A stretch of 64,000 nucleotides of DNA from Streptomyces sp. NBC_00390 (lineage in GTDB: Bacteria; Actinomycetota; Actinomycetes; Streptomycetales; Streptomycetaceae), in the NCBI RefSeq assembly GCF_036057275.1, contig NZ_CP107945.1, positions 8,246,001 through 8,310,000 on the forward strand, read 5' to 3'. The number at the start of each line of letters is the position of its first letter. Position 1 is the stretch's first letter. A program made the translations under genes and the position numbers. Positions 1 to 8,263 of this stretch are shown piece by piece. Below the pieces are notes generated by a model, which was not told the origin of the DNA, did no database searches, and was given only the letters and a program-made list of their open reading frames with translations.

Positions 1-1587
1 GTGGGTGAGCAGCTCGTCGGGCGGGAGGTCGACGTCGGCGAGGGTGCGCACCGCGGTGCGCAGCCGGCCCATGGTGGCGGAGGCGCGCATGCCGTGGCCG
101 ACCACATCGCCCACGACGAGAGCCACCCGCGCGCCGGACAGCCCGATCACGTCGAACCAGTCGCCGCCCACACCGGCTTGGGTAGTGGAGGGCAGGTAGC
201 GGGAGGCGATCTCGAGTGCCGCCTGATCGGGCAGCGCATGGGGGAGCAGGCTGCGCTGCAGGGTCATGGTGGTGGTGCGCCCCCGGGTGGACCGGCTGGC
301 GTTGTGGATGCTGACGGCCGCCTTGGCCGTGAGCTCCTCGGCCAGCCACAGGTCGTCCGATCCGAAGGGCTCTTGCCGCTGGTGACGGCTGAAGAAGGCC
401 ACGCCGAGCGTGATGCCGCGGGCACGCATCGGCACCACCATCACCGAGTGTGGCCCCACGTCGCGGATCCATGCGGCCTGGGGGTCCTGGGCCGCCCACC
501 GGGCGATGGCGGGGTCGCTCCCCTCGTAAAGGGCGCCATGTCCTTGGGCCACGCACTGGGCCACAGGTGACAGCGCCGGGTAGAGGGTCTTTCCTCCCGC
601 CGCGAGCCAGGACGCGGGGCTGTCCTCAAGGACCGACCGCACAGCGGTACGGGCCATGGTTATGGGCCCTGCCGACGGGACGGGGGGCGGCCTGTCGCCG
701 TGCTGGGGGGCATCCAGCAGGTCGACGGCGGCGAAGTCCGCGAGCTGGGGGACGGCGACGTCGGCCAGTTCCTGCGCGGTGCGCCGGATGTCCGAGGTGG
801 TGCCGATGCGGGCGTCGGCGTCGTTCAGCAGGAGCATCCGCTGCCGGGCGAGGTTCTCCCCGGACCTGGAGTGCGCCGTCAGGCACACGGCGAGCACCCG
901 GCCGCCGGAGTCTTTCAGCGGGGCGAGGGAGGTCGACCAGCCGCGCTCCGCGCTGACACCCGTGGGCCCGATGTAGGCCTCCACGTGCTGCTGCTCGCCG
1001 CTCTCCAGTGCCAGGCGCATCCTCGTCTCGGCCTCCTGGCTCACGGGATGCGGCGCGATTTCCGGCAGGCGCAGCCCGCGCATCTGGCCCTCGGTGAAAG
1101 AAAGCGCACGCTCCATGCCGGCGTTGGCCCGCAACAGCCGCAGGTCCGCATCGAAGACCGCCAGGATGCCGGGGAACTGGCGAAACACCCATTCACTCAG
1201 CGCCTCGCCCCCGGGCGTGCGCGCCTCGCCCGCCACGGCCGACACCACGAGCCACTCGGTGACCGAGCCGGGCGATGTCCGGCGGTGCGCGAGCAGTCCC
1301 CGCTGAAGCCGGTGGCCGTCCCGGTGCCGCAGCGCCACGGTGCCGCTCCACCTCTCCCGCCCGGCCGTATCCGGCCGCGCACTCTCGCCGACGTCATCGG
1401 CGAGCAGCCGGGCAGCGGCCTGCCCCACGACCTCCGAGTGCACGTAGCCGAGCAGCCGCCGGGCACCTTCGCTCCACTCCGTCACGATGCCCTGCTCATT
1501 GATGGTGGCCGTGGCCGTGTATGCCGACTCGGGGGAGGCGTCCGACTCGTTCGGCCGCTCACCAGAAGGGGTGGGAAGTCGCTCCAT
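1..1587 (-). CDS. PAS-PAS-GAF-SpoIIE sensor phosphatase, C-terminus off the left edge
   Basis: Sensor PP2C-type phosphatase that would dephosphorylate an RsbV/SpoIIAA-like anti-anti-sigma factor. Reading the minus strand from ATG at 1587 gives 529 residues with no stop to base 1. Seen in order: a PAS-like stretch (about 20-125, EWSEGARRLLGY), a second PAS (about 145-265, PGILAVFDADLRLLRAN), a GAF domain (about 290-455), then the beginning of the SpoIIE/PP2C domain (LQRSLLPHALP, GGDWFDVI, VVGDVVGHGMRA, which hold the first metal-binding aspartates). The last roughly 150 residues lie outside the window. No strong ribosome binding site precedes the ATG, so the start is the least certain part. 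No kinase or STAS partner is adjacent. Confidence 0.85.
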   Translation of the reverse strand, partial: MERLPTPSGERPNESDASPESAYTATATINEQGIVTEWSEGARRLLGYVHSEVVGQAAARLLADDVGESARPDTAGRERWSGTVALRHRDGHRLQRGLLAHRRTSPGSVTEWLVVSAVAGEARTPGGEALSEWVFRQFPGILAVFDADLRLLRANAGMERALSFTEGQMRGLRLPEIAPHPVSQEAETRMRLALESGEQQHVEAYIGPTGVSAERGWSTSLAPLKDSGGRVLAVCLTAHSRSGENLARQRMLLLNDADARIGTTSDIRRTAQELADVAVPQLADFAAVDLLDAPQHGDRPPPVPSAGPITMARTAVRSVLEDSPASWLAAGGKTLYPALSPVAQCVAQGHGALYEGSDPAIARWAAQDPQAAWIRDVGPHSVMVVPMRARGITLGVAFFSRHQRQEPFGSDDLWLAEELTAKAAVSIHNASRSTRGRTTTMTLQRSLLPHALPDQAALEIASRYLPSTTQAGVGGDWFDVIGLSGARVALVVGDVVGHGMRASATMGRLRTAVRTLADVDLPPDELLTH

Positions 1588-2091
1588 CGCCGCTCATCTC
1601 GCCGTTCGGGAACCTGCACGGCCGGGGCCCTCCTGACAAGCATGATCCTGAGGGGCACGGAGCACCAACGCAGCGCTGTCACGGGCTCCCTGCCCCGGCC
1701 CCCGCTGCCGGCAAGGCCACAGGAGGCGGTCGGCGGCTCACAAGCCGGCCCGGCAGCGGGCATGCAGTGCGCCTGCGGCCCCGGCGGCGATCAGGCGCCC
1801 GCGCCGAACCCCGGCCTCCCTGCGCGAAAGAGCTGTGTGTCCCCTGGGGAGGCCCACGGGAGCTGTCCGGGGCGGCAGATCATCTCCGTGGCCCTACGGC
1901 TCTTTGCTGCCATCGCGCTGCGGCGCGCGGGTGGACGTGCCCTGTGACACGTCTGTGACAGGTGGGGGACACCGTCATGAAGTCACCCCGGCAGGCTTTT
2001 TGGAAACGGACAAAAGGCAGCAATCAGGCATATATCTTCTTTCTGGGCTTGTGAGCTGTGATGACCGTGCCGATCCGTCGGAGGAAATCCC
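1588..2091. other. Intergenic region between divergent genes
   Basis: About 500 bases with no gene I can support. It must hold the promoters of the SpoIIE phosphatase (leftward) and the LuxR-type gene (rightward). At 1941-1962 there is an imperfect inverted repeat that is also a direct repeat: CTGTGACA occurs at 1942 and again at 1953, an 11-bp period, i.e. one helical turn. An AT-rich stretch with TATATC lies near 2030, a plausible -10 for the LuxR-type gene. Confidence 0.4.
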
Positions 2092-2322
2092 ATGAGCCTC
2101 ACACTCACCACGCCGTACGCCGAAGCCCCCGCATCTGCGCTGGCTCCGCGTGAGAAGGAGACACTGCGACATATCGCCGCAGGGCGCACCTACATGCAAA
2201 CGGCCCGCCACATGGGGCTCTCCAAGCACACGGTCGACGCCTATCTGCGCCGTATCCGAGCCAAGCTGAACATCAACAGCACGGCCGAACTCACCCGACT
2301 GGCCATCTCCCTGGGACTGTGA
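2092..2322 (+). CDS. Solo LuxR/GerE-type HTH regulator
   Basis: A 76-residue DNA-binding protein that consists of almost nothing but a GerE helix-turn-helix (about residues 18-74): LAPREKETLRHIAAG is the usual start of the domain, LSKHTVDAYLRRIRAKL is the recognition-helix region and the C-terminus is the normal end of the fold. No receiver or ligand-binding domain is present. The start is supported by GAGGAAAT eight bases upstream. It is followed by a strong hairpin and then a decayed exporter gene, and it lies 1.7 kb before the diaminopropionate/NRPS locus, so it could regulate that locus; this is inference only. Single-domain LuxR proteins of this kind are common beside Streptomyces secondary-metabolite genes. 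Confidence 0.8.
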   Translation: MSLTLTTPYAEAPASALAPREKETLRHIAAGRTYMQTARHMGLSKHTVDAYLRRIRAKLNINSTAELTRLAISLGL

Positions 2323-2394
2323 CGCCCACCCACCCGAGCGGGAGACCGCCAGGAAGGCGATCCGGCGCCCCTGCACACGCCGCGTTGCACCGCG

Positions 2395-2448
2395 GCTGCT
2401 CACCGGCCCGGGCCGAGTTCCCCACCTCGGCCCGGACCGGTGAGCAGC
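2395..2448. terminator. Long GC-rich hairpin, likely terminator
   Basis: Arms 2395-2417 and 2426-2448 are complementary over 23 bp with one mismatch, around an 8-base loop. It lies 72 bases after the stop of the LuxR-type gene and at the broken end of the convergent exporter pseudogene, so it probably terminates transcription from the LuxR-type gene. There is no T-tract, as usual in Streptomyces. Confidence 0.6.
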
Positions 2449-2489
2449 GGTACGCCAGGGCGGTGGCACCGCTTTCGGACCGCGAAGGT

Positions 2490-3437
2490 CCGGGGGGATT
2501 TCGGCGGGAACACCAGCAGCGTCGCCGGCACGGCACAGATCGTCAGAGCACTGAAGACGATCGTGCGGCCCGCGGTGCGCACGGTGCGCATGGCGGCGTG
2601 ACGCGGACCGTCCCCCTCGGCGATCTCCTCACGCAACCGCGAGACGATCAGCAGCCCGTAGCCGATACCCAGACCCAGGCCGAGCGCCGTGGTCAGGCTC
2701 AGCGCGAACAGCGGCACACCGGTGGCACCGCCGAGAACGCCCGGCACCAGCAGCGTCCCGGCGATGACCAGGACCCCGATCAGCAGGGCATCAGCGCGGC
2801 CACACGCCGCCGAACGCCGGCACCTGCAGGATCATTGTCTCGGGCAGCACCAGGGCCTCGGCCCGCTTCAGGTCGGAGACCGAGAGGTCCTGGATCCCGG
2901 CATCGGTGAGCCGGCCCGCCCACGTGCACCTTCAGGGGCACCTTCGCGTCCGCAGCCGACCGGGCGGACGGTCGGCAGCGGACGAGCCGGGAGTCGCCGG
3001 CGCCTCACGCGCCCGCTTGACCCGCGGACCGGGCTGCTCGCCATCGCCGTCCATAGGCGCGAGCAACACGGCCGCGCGGCCACGCCCGGCTGCGCAACCG
3101 GGCCGCACCCGTCCTGTACGAGGTCACGGCGCACATGTGTGGCTGCGCTCTGAGGCGCCTTGGCCAGGTTCTCGCCCGCGCCCCGGGAAGCGGCGTCGTC
3201 AACAAAGCCACCCCGCACCTGCCCGCCCGACGACGACCAGGTTCGGCAACGCTCCGAAGCGCTCGCCCGTCACGTGGGCCGCGAAGCTGAGTTGGAACGA
3301 GGACAGTCGTGCCCCTGCGTCTTCAGTCGGCCACTCGCTCCCGCACCGAGCACCACGGACAGCATGAGGAGAACGAGCGCCGCGAGGAGGACGAGTCGGG
3401 GACGACGGGTCGCAGCCTCTCCTGTCCAGCGGAACAT
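2490..3437 (-). pseudogene. Decayed MMPL (RND) family exporter
   Basis: Fragments of an MMPL membrane exporter are readable in order but in different frames. The N-terminus (MFRWTGEAATRRPRLVLLAA, first membrane helix, then GRLKTQG) starts at 3437; FGALPNLVVV and then VDDAASRGAGENLAK follow in another frame near 3170-3280; the conserved helix region GLGIGYGLLIVSRLREE and TIVFSALTICAVPATLLVFP is at about 2500-2680. At least three frameshifts and loss of the C-terminal half (family length about 700-750 residues) make it non-functional. In an intact relative it could have exported the product of a neighbouring biosynthetic locus. Confidence 0.8.
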
Positions 3438-4018
3438 TCGAGCCTCCGGCTCGTCGGCGTTTCGCTCCTGCGGCCGCAGCGGGCGGGCGATCGCCACCGT
3501 GCCCGGTGTGTGCGCGAGGCAGCGGTCCCGGCTCACCGTCTCTTGACGAGAGGCCGGGAAGTACGTACTTCGGCCCCGCGGGTGGCCGCGCGGCAGACCC
3601 GGTACGACCAAGGCACGGCCAGGGCAACACCGGCCCGCGCCCCGGCGACGTCTCCTGCCGCTGCCGGACGACATCGGTGGGCAGAACGGCAGGCGCGCAT
3701 GCCGACATGCGACCCGCTGTTGCCTCTGCGGGCGCCGCGTGCGCGCGGTTCTCCGGCGGCAGGACGTTCAACGGGACAAACGGCGCAGGAACCCGGTGTG
3801 TACCGCGAGGGCGCACAGTCGGTGCCCTCCCCACCGCCGCACAGGGCGGGACAAGCCGTCACCGAAGTGGCGCATCAAGGCCGGTGAATGGGCGCAGGCG
3901 GCGCCTCCGGCGGCCGAAGAGGCCCGCGGCCGCGCGTAGGCCGGTGAGGACCAGGGCCCGCACATCCACGCGAAGGGCAAGTGCGAAGGCTTCACCGTGC
4001 GCGGGTCTCAGCAACGGG
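3438..4018. other. Intergenic region
   Basis: About 580 bases upstream of the exporter pseudogene and downstream of the SbnA-like gene. No convincing coding sequence. It contains the 14-bp palindrome listed separately. Confidence 0.4.
3558..3571. promoter_or_regulatory. Perfect 14-bp palindrome, possible operator
   Basis: GAAGTACGTACTTC is a perfect palindrome about 120 bases upstream of the start of the decayed MMPL exporter gene. TetR-family regulators often control such exporters through palindromes like this, but no tetR gene is left beside it, so it may be a relic operator. Confidence 0.3.
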
Positions 4019-5005
4019 TCAGGCTGCCTGGGATGCGGTGGCCAGGGTCCGGGGGACCAGGGCGTCCTCGCCGTACAGGTCCTGCACCCAGTTGGTCTGG
4101 TAGATGGTCTCCAGATACCGCTCACCCAGATCCGGGGCGATGGCCACCGCGGTCAGTTCCCGTCCCTCCTCCCGGGCCAGCCAGTCCATCGCGCCGCTGA
4201 CCACCGTGCCGGTGGAACCCCCGAACACGAACCCACGCCTGGCCAGCTGGTGACAGGCCCGGATGGTGTCGGCCTCCGCCACGCACACCACATCGTCGAC
4301 ATAGGACTCGTCCAGCAGCGGCGGACGCCTGCTGGTGCCAAGGCCCGGAATCATCCGCCGGCCCGCGGCGCCCCCGAAGGTCACGGAGCCCACGCTGTCG
4401 ACGGCCACGATGCGCACCGGCCGGTGCCACTCGCGGAAGTAGCGCGCGCAGCCCATCAGGGTCCCGGTTGTGCCGGCCCCGACGAACAGCACATCCAGGT
4501 CCGGGAACTGCCGGGCGATGGCCGGGGCGGTCCTGCGGTAGTGGGCCATGCCGTTGCTGGGGTTGGTGTACTGGTTGAGCCACACGTAGCGGTCGTCGGA
4601 GGCGCACAGGGCGCGGACGTGGTCGATGCGCGCGCCGAGGAAGCCGCCGGCCGGGTCGGGCTCGGTGATGATGTGGACCTGGCCGCCCAGAGCCTCGATC
4701 ATCATCCTGGTCGACAGGTTGCAGCGGGAGTCGGTCACGCACAGGAACTGGTAGCCCTTGCTGGCTGCGATCATGCTCAGGGCCACGCCCAGGTTGCCCG
4801 AGGACGACTCGACCAGGACCGAGTCGGGGGTCAGCAGGCCGTCGCGTTCGGCGGCCTCGACCATCTCGGTGGCGGCCTTGAGTTTGATCGAGCCGGCGAA
4901 ATTGAAGCCCTCGCACTTGAGAAACAGTGACTTCCCGAAGATTCCCTCAAGGTCCACGTAGAGGTCGTCCTCGTTGAAGGCCTGGGGAACGGATATGACG
5001 GGCAT
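4019..5005 (-). CDS. SbnA-like PLP-dependent synthase for L-2,3-diaminopropionate
   Basis: Cysteine-synthase-fold enzyme of 328 residues. In the SbnA family it condenses O-phospho-L-serine with L-glutamate to give N-(1-amino-1-carboxy-2-ethyl)glutamate, the first step to L-Dap; the SbnB homologue at 11801-12871 would do the second. Visible: the PLP lysine in FAGSIKLKAA (Lys41), the substrate/PLP loop ESSSGNLGVALS (about 66-77), the phosphate-binding glycine-rich GAGTTGTLMG, and GFVFGGSTGTV. ATG at 5005 is chosen because GAGGAG lies just upstream and homologues start at this point; the frame stays open further upstream. It is divergent from the synthetase operon. An ordinary cysteine synthase is the alternative, but the nearby SbnB-like gene argues for Dap. 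Confidence 0.85.
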   Translation of the reverse strand: MPVISVPQAFNEDDLYVDLEGIFGKSLFLKCEGFNFAGSIKLKAATEMVEAAERDGLLTPDSVLVESSSGNLGVALSMIAASKGYQFLCVTDSRCNLSTRMMIEALGGQVHIITEPDPAGGFLGARIDHVRALCASDDRYVWLNQYTNPSNGMAHYRRTAPAIARQFPDLDVLFVGAGTTGTLMGCARYFREWHRPVRIVAVDSVGSVTFGGAAGRRMIPGLGTSRRPPLLDESYVDDVVCVAEADTIRACHQLARRGFVFGGSTGTVVSGAMDWLAREEGRELTAVAIAPDLGERYLETIYQTNWVQDLYGEDALVPRTLATASQAA

Positions 5006-5080
5006 GGTCGTCTCCTCGGCTGGGGCGAAGTGTCTCCCGGCCGCTGATCCGTCGCGGTGCGGCCCGGGGAGGGATTTCGG

Positions 5081-5100
5081 CGGCGAGTTGCGACTCGCCG
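5081..5100. promoter_or_regulatory. Perfect hairpin in the sbnA-like leader
   Basis: CGGCGAGT and ACTCGCCG form an 8-bp perfect stem around a TGCG loop, 76-95 bases before the sbnA-like start codon. It could be an operator or a leader hairpin. Confidence 0.35.
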
Positions 5101-5144
5101 GAACACCTCCAGTACGCCCGAATGGGAGCAGCCTTGTCATGCCA

Positions 5145-5187
5145 CCGAAATTCGGGACTTGACACGCCCCCTGTTCGCACATATAGG
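5145..5187 (+). promoter_or_regulatory. Sigma70-like promoter with upstream inverted repeat
   Basis: TTGACA (5159-5164), a 17-base spacer and TATAGG (5182-5187) form an unusually good vegetative promoter for this GC-rich DNA, pointing at the polymerase operon and implying a leader of about 400 bases. CCGAAATTCGG (5145-5155), an inverted repeat with one central base, abuts the -35 box; its left nine bases recur at 5491-5499 inside CCCCGAAATTCAGGGG. The repeated element is a candidate operator. Confidence 0.55.
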
Positions 5188-5605
5188 GCCGTTGCCGTGT
5201 CCGGGGGCGGGGCTGAGCCGACCACCGGCACCAGGGTCATCCGCAGCTTCCGGGCCTGGCCACAACCGTGTCCCGCCCCTTCCTGCCCCATCGGGGTATC
5301 TGCTCCCCGCCCGGAAAACGCTGGGCCGGACGGGGCGGTCAACGCAATTCCCGGGCGATTTCCCCGCGGATTGAACGGGCGCCTGTGATACGCGGTCGTA
5401 GGCCGGGCGACGCGCACAGAAAGCAAGGGAACCCAGGGCGATGACCGGCACAGCGATCGGGCTATCAAGACCGGTGTGTTGCGTCAAGCCCCGAAATTCA
5501 GGGGCAGGACAGGAACTCCCCGGCCGGGCCTACTGGAGAGGCGGGCATCACGAATCCGTCCGCGACCGGCCGACCGGCCGACCGAAACGTCTTCAAGGAG
5601 TTCAC

Positions 5606-8224
5606 GTGCCAGGGAAATCTGCCGAGGTCTTGACGGCCGATCCGGCTGACACTTCGACCCACCAGGACGGCGGGGCGGCCTGCCCGGCGACCGGAACCGA
5701 GAGGCTTCTGGCCGAGGTGCTGGCCGGCGTCGTGCGCGTCGAGCAGGTGCCGGCGGACAGCCACTTCTTCAACGACCTGGGCGCCGATTCCTTGGTGATG
5801 GCCCAGTTCTGCGCCCGAGTCAGGAAGCGGGCGGACCTGCCGACGGTGTCGATGAAGGACATCTACCGGCACCCCACCATCCGGAGCCTGGCCACCGCGC
5901 TCGCCGAGGCGGCGCCCATCCCCGTCCCCTCCCCGGCCCCGGCACCGGCGCAGACACCGACCGACGTCGGGGCACCGACCGGGACGGCGGCGCGGGCCGA
6001 GGTGCCGGCATCGGCCGCCACACGGCGCTACATCGTCTGCGGAACGCTGCAGTTCCTGATCTTCCTGGGCTATTCCTGCCTCGCCGCCTTCGGCGCCGTC
6101 GCAGGCTACGAGTGGATCTCCGGCGGCTCCGGCCTGCTCGACTCCTACCTGCGCTCGGTCCTGGCCGCCGGTGCGGGCTTCCTGGGCCTGTGCGCCCTGC
6201 CCATCCTGGCCAAGTGGACGCTCATCGGGCGCTGGAAGGCCCAGGAAATCCCTGTGTGGAGCATGGGCTACCTGCGCTTCTGGGTCGTCAAGACCCTGAT
6301 CCGCACCAGCCCCCTGCGCCTGTTCGCCGGCTCGCCGCTCTACGTGCTCTACCTGAGGGCACTGGGCGCGCGGATAGGGAAAGGCGTCACGTTCCTCTCC
6401 CGCACGATCCCGGTCTGCACCGACCTGCTCACCATCAAGGAGGGCACGCTCGTCTGCAAGGACGTGCTCATCTCCGGCTATCGCGCCCACGCCGGCCTGA
6501 TCCAGACCGGCCCGGTCACCCTCGGCAGCAACGTGCTCGTCAGCGAGCACACAGTCATCGACATCGAGACCTCGATGGGCGACGGGTCCCAGCTGGGCCA
6601 CGCCTCCTCCCTGCACACCGGCCAGGTGGTGCCTGCCGGCGAACGCCGGCACGGCTCGCCGGCGCAGCCGACCGAGGTGGACTACCGGAGGGTCGCCCCC
6701 GCCGACTGCTCCACCTCCAAAAGGGCCGTCTACTGCGTTCTGCAACTGCTGAACATCCTGGTGGTGTACCTGCCGCTGGCGCTGGGCGGCGCGAGCGTAC
6801 TGCTCGCCGAGATCCCGCAGCTGCATGCGCTCGTGAACCCGGAGCAGGCCCCCTTCACCAGCGCGGCGTTCTACGCCGATGCGCTGGCCGCCTCCCTGGT
6901 CGTCTTCTTCGGCTCCATGCTCGTCGGCCTCCTCGTCGTGAGCACCGTGCCGCGCCTGCTCAACCGGGCCATCAAGCCCGGCAAGGTCTATCCCCTGTAC
7001 GGCTTCCACTACGGCATCCACCGGGCGATCGCACTGCTGACCAACAGGAAGTTCTTCACCACCCTCTTCGGCGACAGCTCTGGCATCGTGCACTACCTGC
7101 GCTACCTCGGATACGACCTGTCCCGCGTCGAGCAGACCGGGTCGAACTTCGGCACGATCGTCAAGCACGAGAGTCCGTACCTGAGCTCTGTGGGAAGCAA
7201 GACGATGGTCGCCGACGGGCTGTCCATCATGAACGCCGACTTCTCCAGCACGTCCTTCCGCGTGTCCCGCACCTCGATCGGGCCCCGCAACTTCCTCGGG
7301 AACAACATCGCCTACCCCTCGCAGGGCAGGACCGGCGACAACTGCCTGCTCGCGACGAAGGTCATGGTCCCCATCGACGGACCGGTGCGAGAGGGCGTGG
7401 GCCTGCTGGGCTCACCCAGCTTCGAGATCCCGCGCACGGTGATGCGTGACAACCAGTTCAGCCACCTTGAGACCGGCGACGAGCTGCGCCGCCGGCTGGG
7501 CGCCAAGAACAAGCACAATGCCACCACCGCCGGCCTGTTTCTGCTGGTGCGGTGGACCCATGTCTTCGTGATCACTCTCCTCACGATGGCCGCAGTCCAC
7601 CTCCAGCCCGCGATCGGTGCTCCGGCGTTCGCGCTGGCCAGTGTCCTCACCCTCGCGTTCACGGTCGTTCACTTCGCGCTGTTCGAACGGGCCGTCACGG
7701 GATTCAAGCCCCAGAAGCCGCTGTACTGCTCGATCTACGAGCCCTCCTTCTGGCGGCATGAGCGCTTCTGGAAGATGGCTTCGAGCAACTACCTCCAGAT
7801 CTTCAACGGCACCCCGTTCAAGAACACGGTCTGGCGGCTGCTGGGCGCCCGGATCGGCAAGCGGGTCTTCGACGACGGCTGCTCACTGGTGGAGCGCACC
7901 CTCGTCACCATCGGCGACGACAGCACGCTGAACGCCAACACCGTGATCCAGTGCCACTCGCAGGAGGACGGCGCCTTCAAGTCCGACCGCAGCGCCCTCG
8001 GCGCCCGCAGCACCCTCGGGGTCGGCGCCTTCGTCCACTACGGCGTGACGATCGGCGACGGCGTCCTGCTCGCCCCCGACTCCTTCCTCATGAAGGGCGA
8101 GGAGATCCCCCCGAACGCCCAGTGGGGAGGCAACCCGGCCCGGGAAATGCCGGACAGCAAGACCCGCCTTGAGACCCGCCATGGACACAACCCCGCCCAC
8201 GCCGCCCCGGCACGCGGCAACTGA
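5606..8224 (+). CDS. T-domain plus Pls/PosA-type membrane polymerase module
   Basis: An 872-residue protein resembling the C-terminal two thirds of poly-epsilon-lysine synthetase (Pls) and poly-diaminobutyrate synthetase (PosA), without an adenylation domain. A carrier (T) domain spans about 29-101 with phosphopantetheine Ser62 (LGADSLV); a Pro/Ala linker follows. Six membrane helices are visible (about 142-168, 183-208, 374-401, 422-448, 641-663, 669-694), separating three hexapeptide-repeat/acyltransferase-like domains (about 245-350, 480-615, 735-850). In Pls the tandem domains catalyse iterative amide-bond formation. GTG at 5606 is preferred because AAGGAG lies five bases upstream; an in-frame ATG at 5441 lacks a site and would add 55 non-homologous residues. 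Amino acids must be delivered by the C*-A-T protein encoded 39 bases downstream. Confidence 0.85.
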   Translation: MPGKSAEVLTADPADTSTHQDGGAACPATGTERLLAEVLAGVVRVEQVPADSHFFNDLGADSLVMAQFCARVRKRADLPTVSMKDIYRHPTIRSLATALAEAAPIPVPSPAPAPAQTPTDVGAPTGTAARAEVPASAATRRYIVCGTLQFLIFLGYSCLAAFGAVAGYEWISGGSGLLDSYLRSVLAAGAGFLGLCALPILAKWTLIGRWKAQEIPVWSMGYLRFWVVKTLIRTSPLRLFAGSPLYVLYLRALGARIGKGVTFLSRTIPVCTDLLTIKEGTLVCKDVLISGYRAHAGLIQTGPVTLGSNVLVSEHTVIDIETSMGDGSQLGHASSLHTGQVVPAGERRHGSPAQPTEVDYRRVAPADCSTSKRAVYCVLQLLNILVVYLPLALGGASVLLAEIPQLHALVNPEQAPFTSAAFYADALAASLVVFFGSMLVGLLVVSTVPRLLNRAIKPGKVYPLYGFHYGIHRAIALLTNRKFFTTLFGDSSGIVHYLRYLGYDLSRVEQTGSNFGTIVKHESPYLSSVGSKTMVADGLSIMNADFSSTSFRVSRTSIGPRNFLGNNIAYPSQGRTGDNCLLATKVMVPIDGPVREGVGLLGSPSFEIPRTVMRDNQFSHLETGDELRRRLGAKNKHNATTAGLFLLVRWTHVFVITLLTMAAVHLQPAIGAPAFALASVLTLAFTVVHFALFERAVTGFKPQKPLYCSIYEPSFWRHERFWKMASSNYLQIFNGTPFKNTVWRLLGARIGKRVFDDGCSLVERTLVTIGDDSTLNANTVIQCHSQEDGAFKSDRSALGARSTLGVGAFVHYGVTIGDGVLLAPDSFLMKGEEIPPNAQWGGNPAREMPDSKTRLETRHGHNPAHAAPARGN

Positions 8225-8263
8225 CACCGCGACACCGGCAACAAGCAAAGGAAAACGAGCCCG

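Larger units (their letters stand above)
5006..5605. other. Divergent promoter region of the Dap/NRPS locus
   Basis: About 600 non-coding bases between sbnA-like and the polymerase gene. It holds a perfect hairpin (5081-5100), a consensus-like promoter (5159-5187) and two copies of CCGAAATTC (5145 and 5491), listed separately. No open frame here looks real. Confidence 0.6.

Noticed and set aside
5441..5605. ATG at 5441 as start of the membrane polymerase
   Set aside because: No ribosome binding site, and the added 55 residues have no domain character; GTG at 5606 has AAGGAG at correct spacing.
5498..7168. A 556-codon minus-strand frame opposite the membrane polymerase
   Set aside because: Antisense shadow of a clearly better gene on the plus strand.
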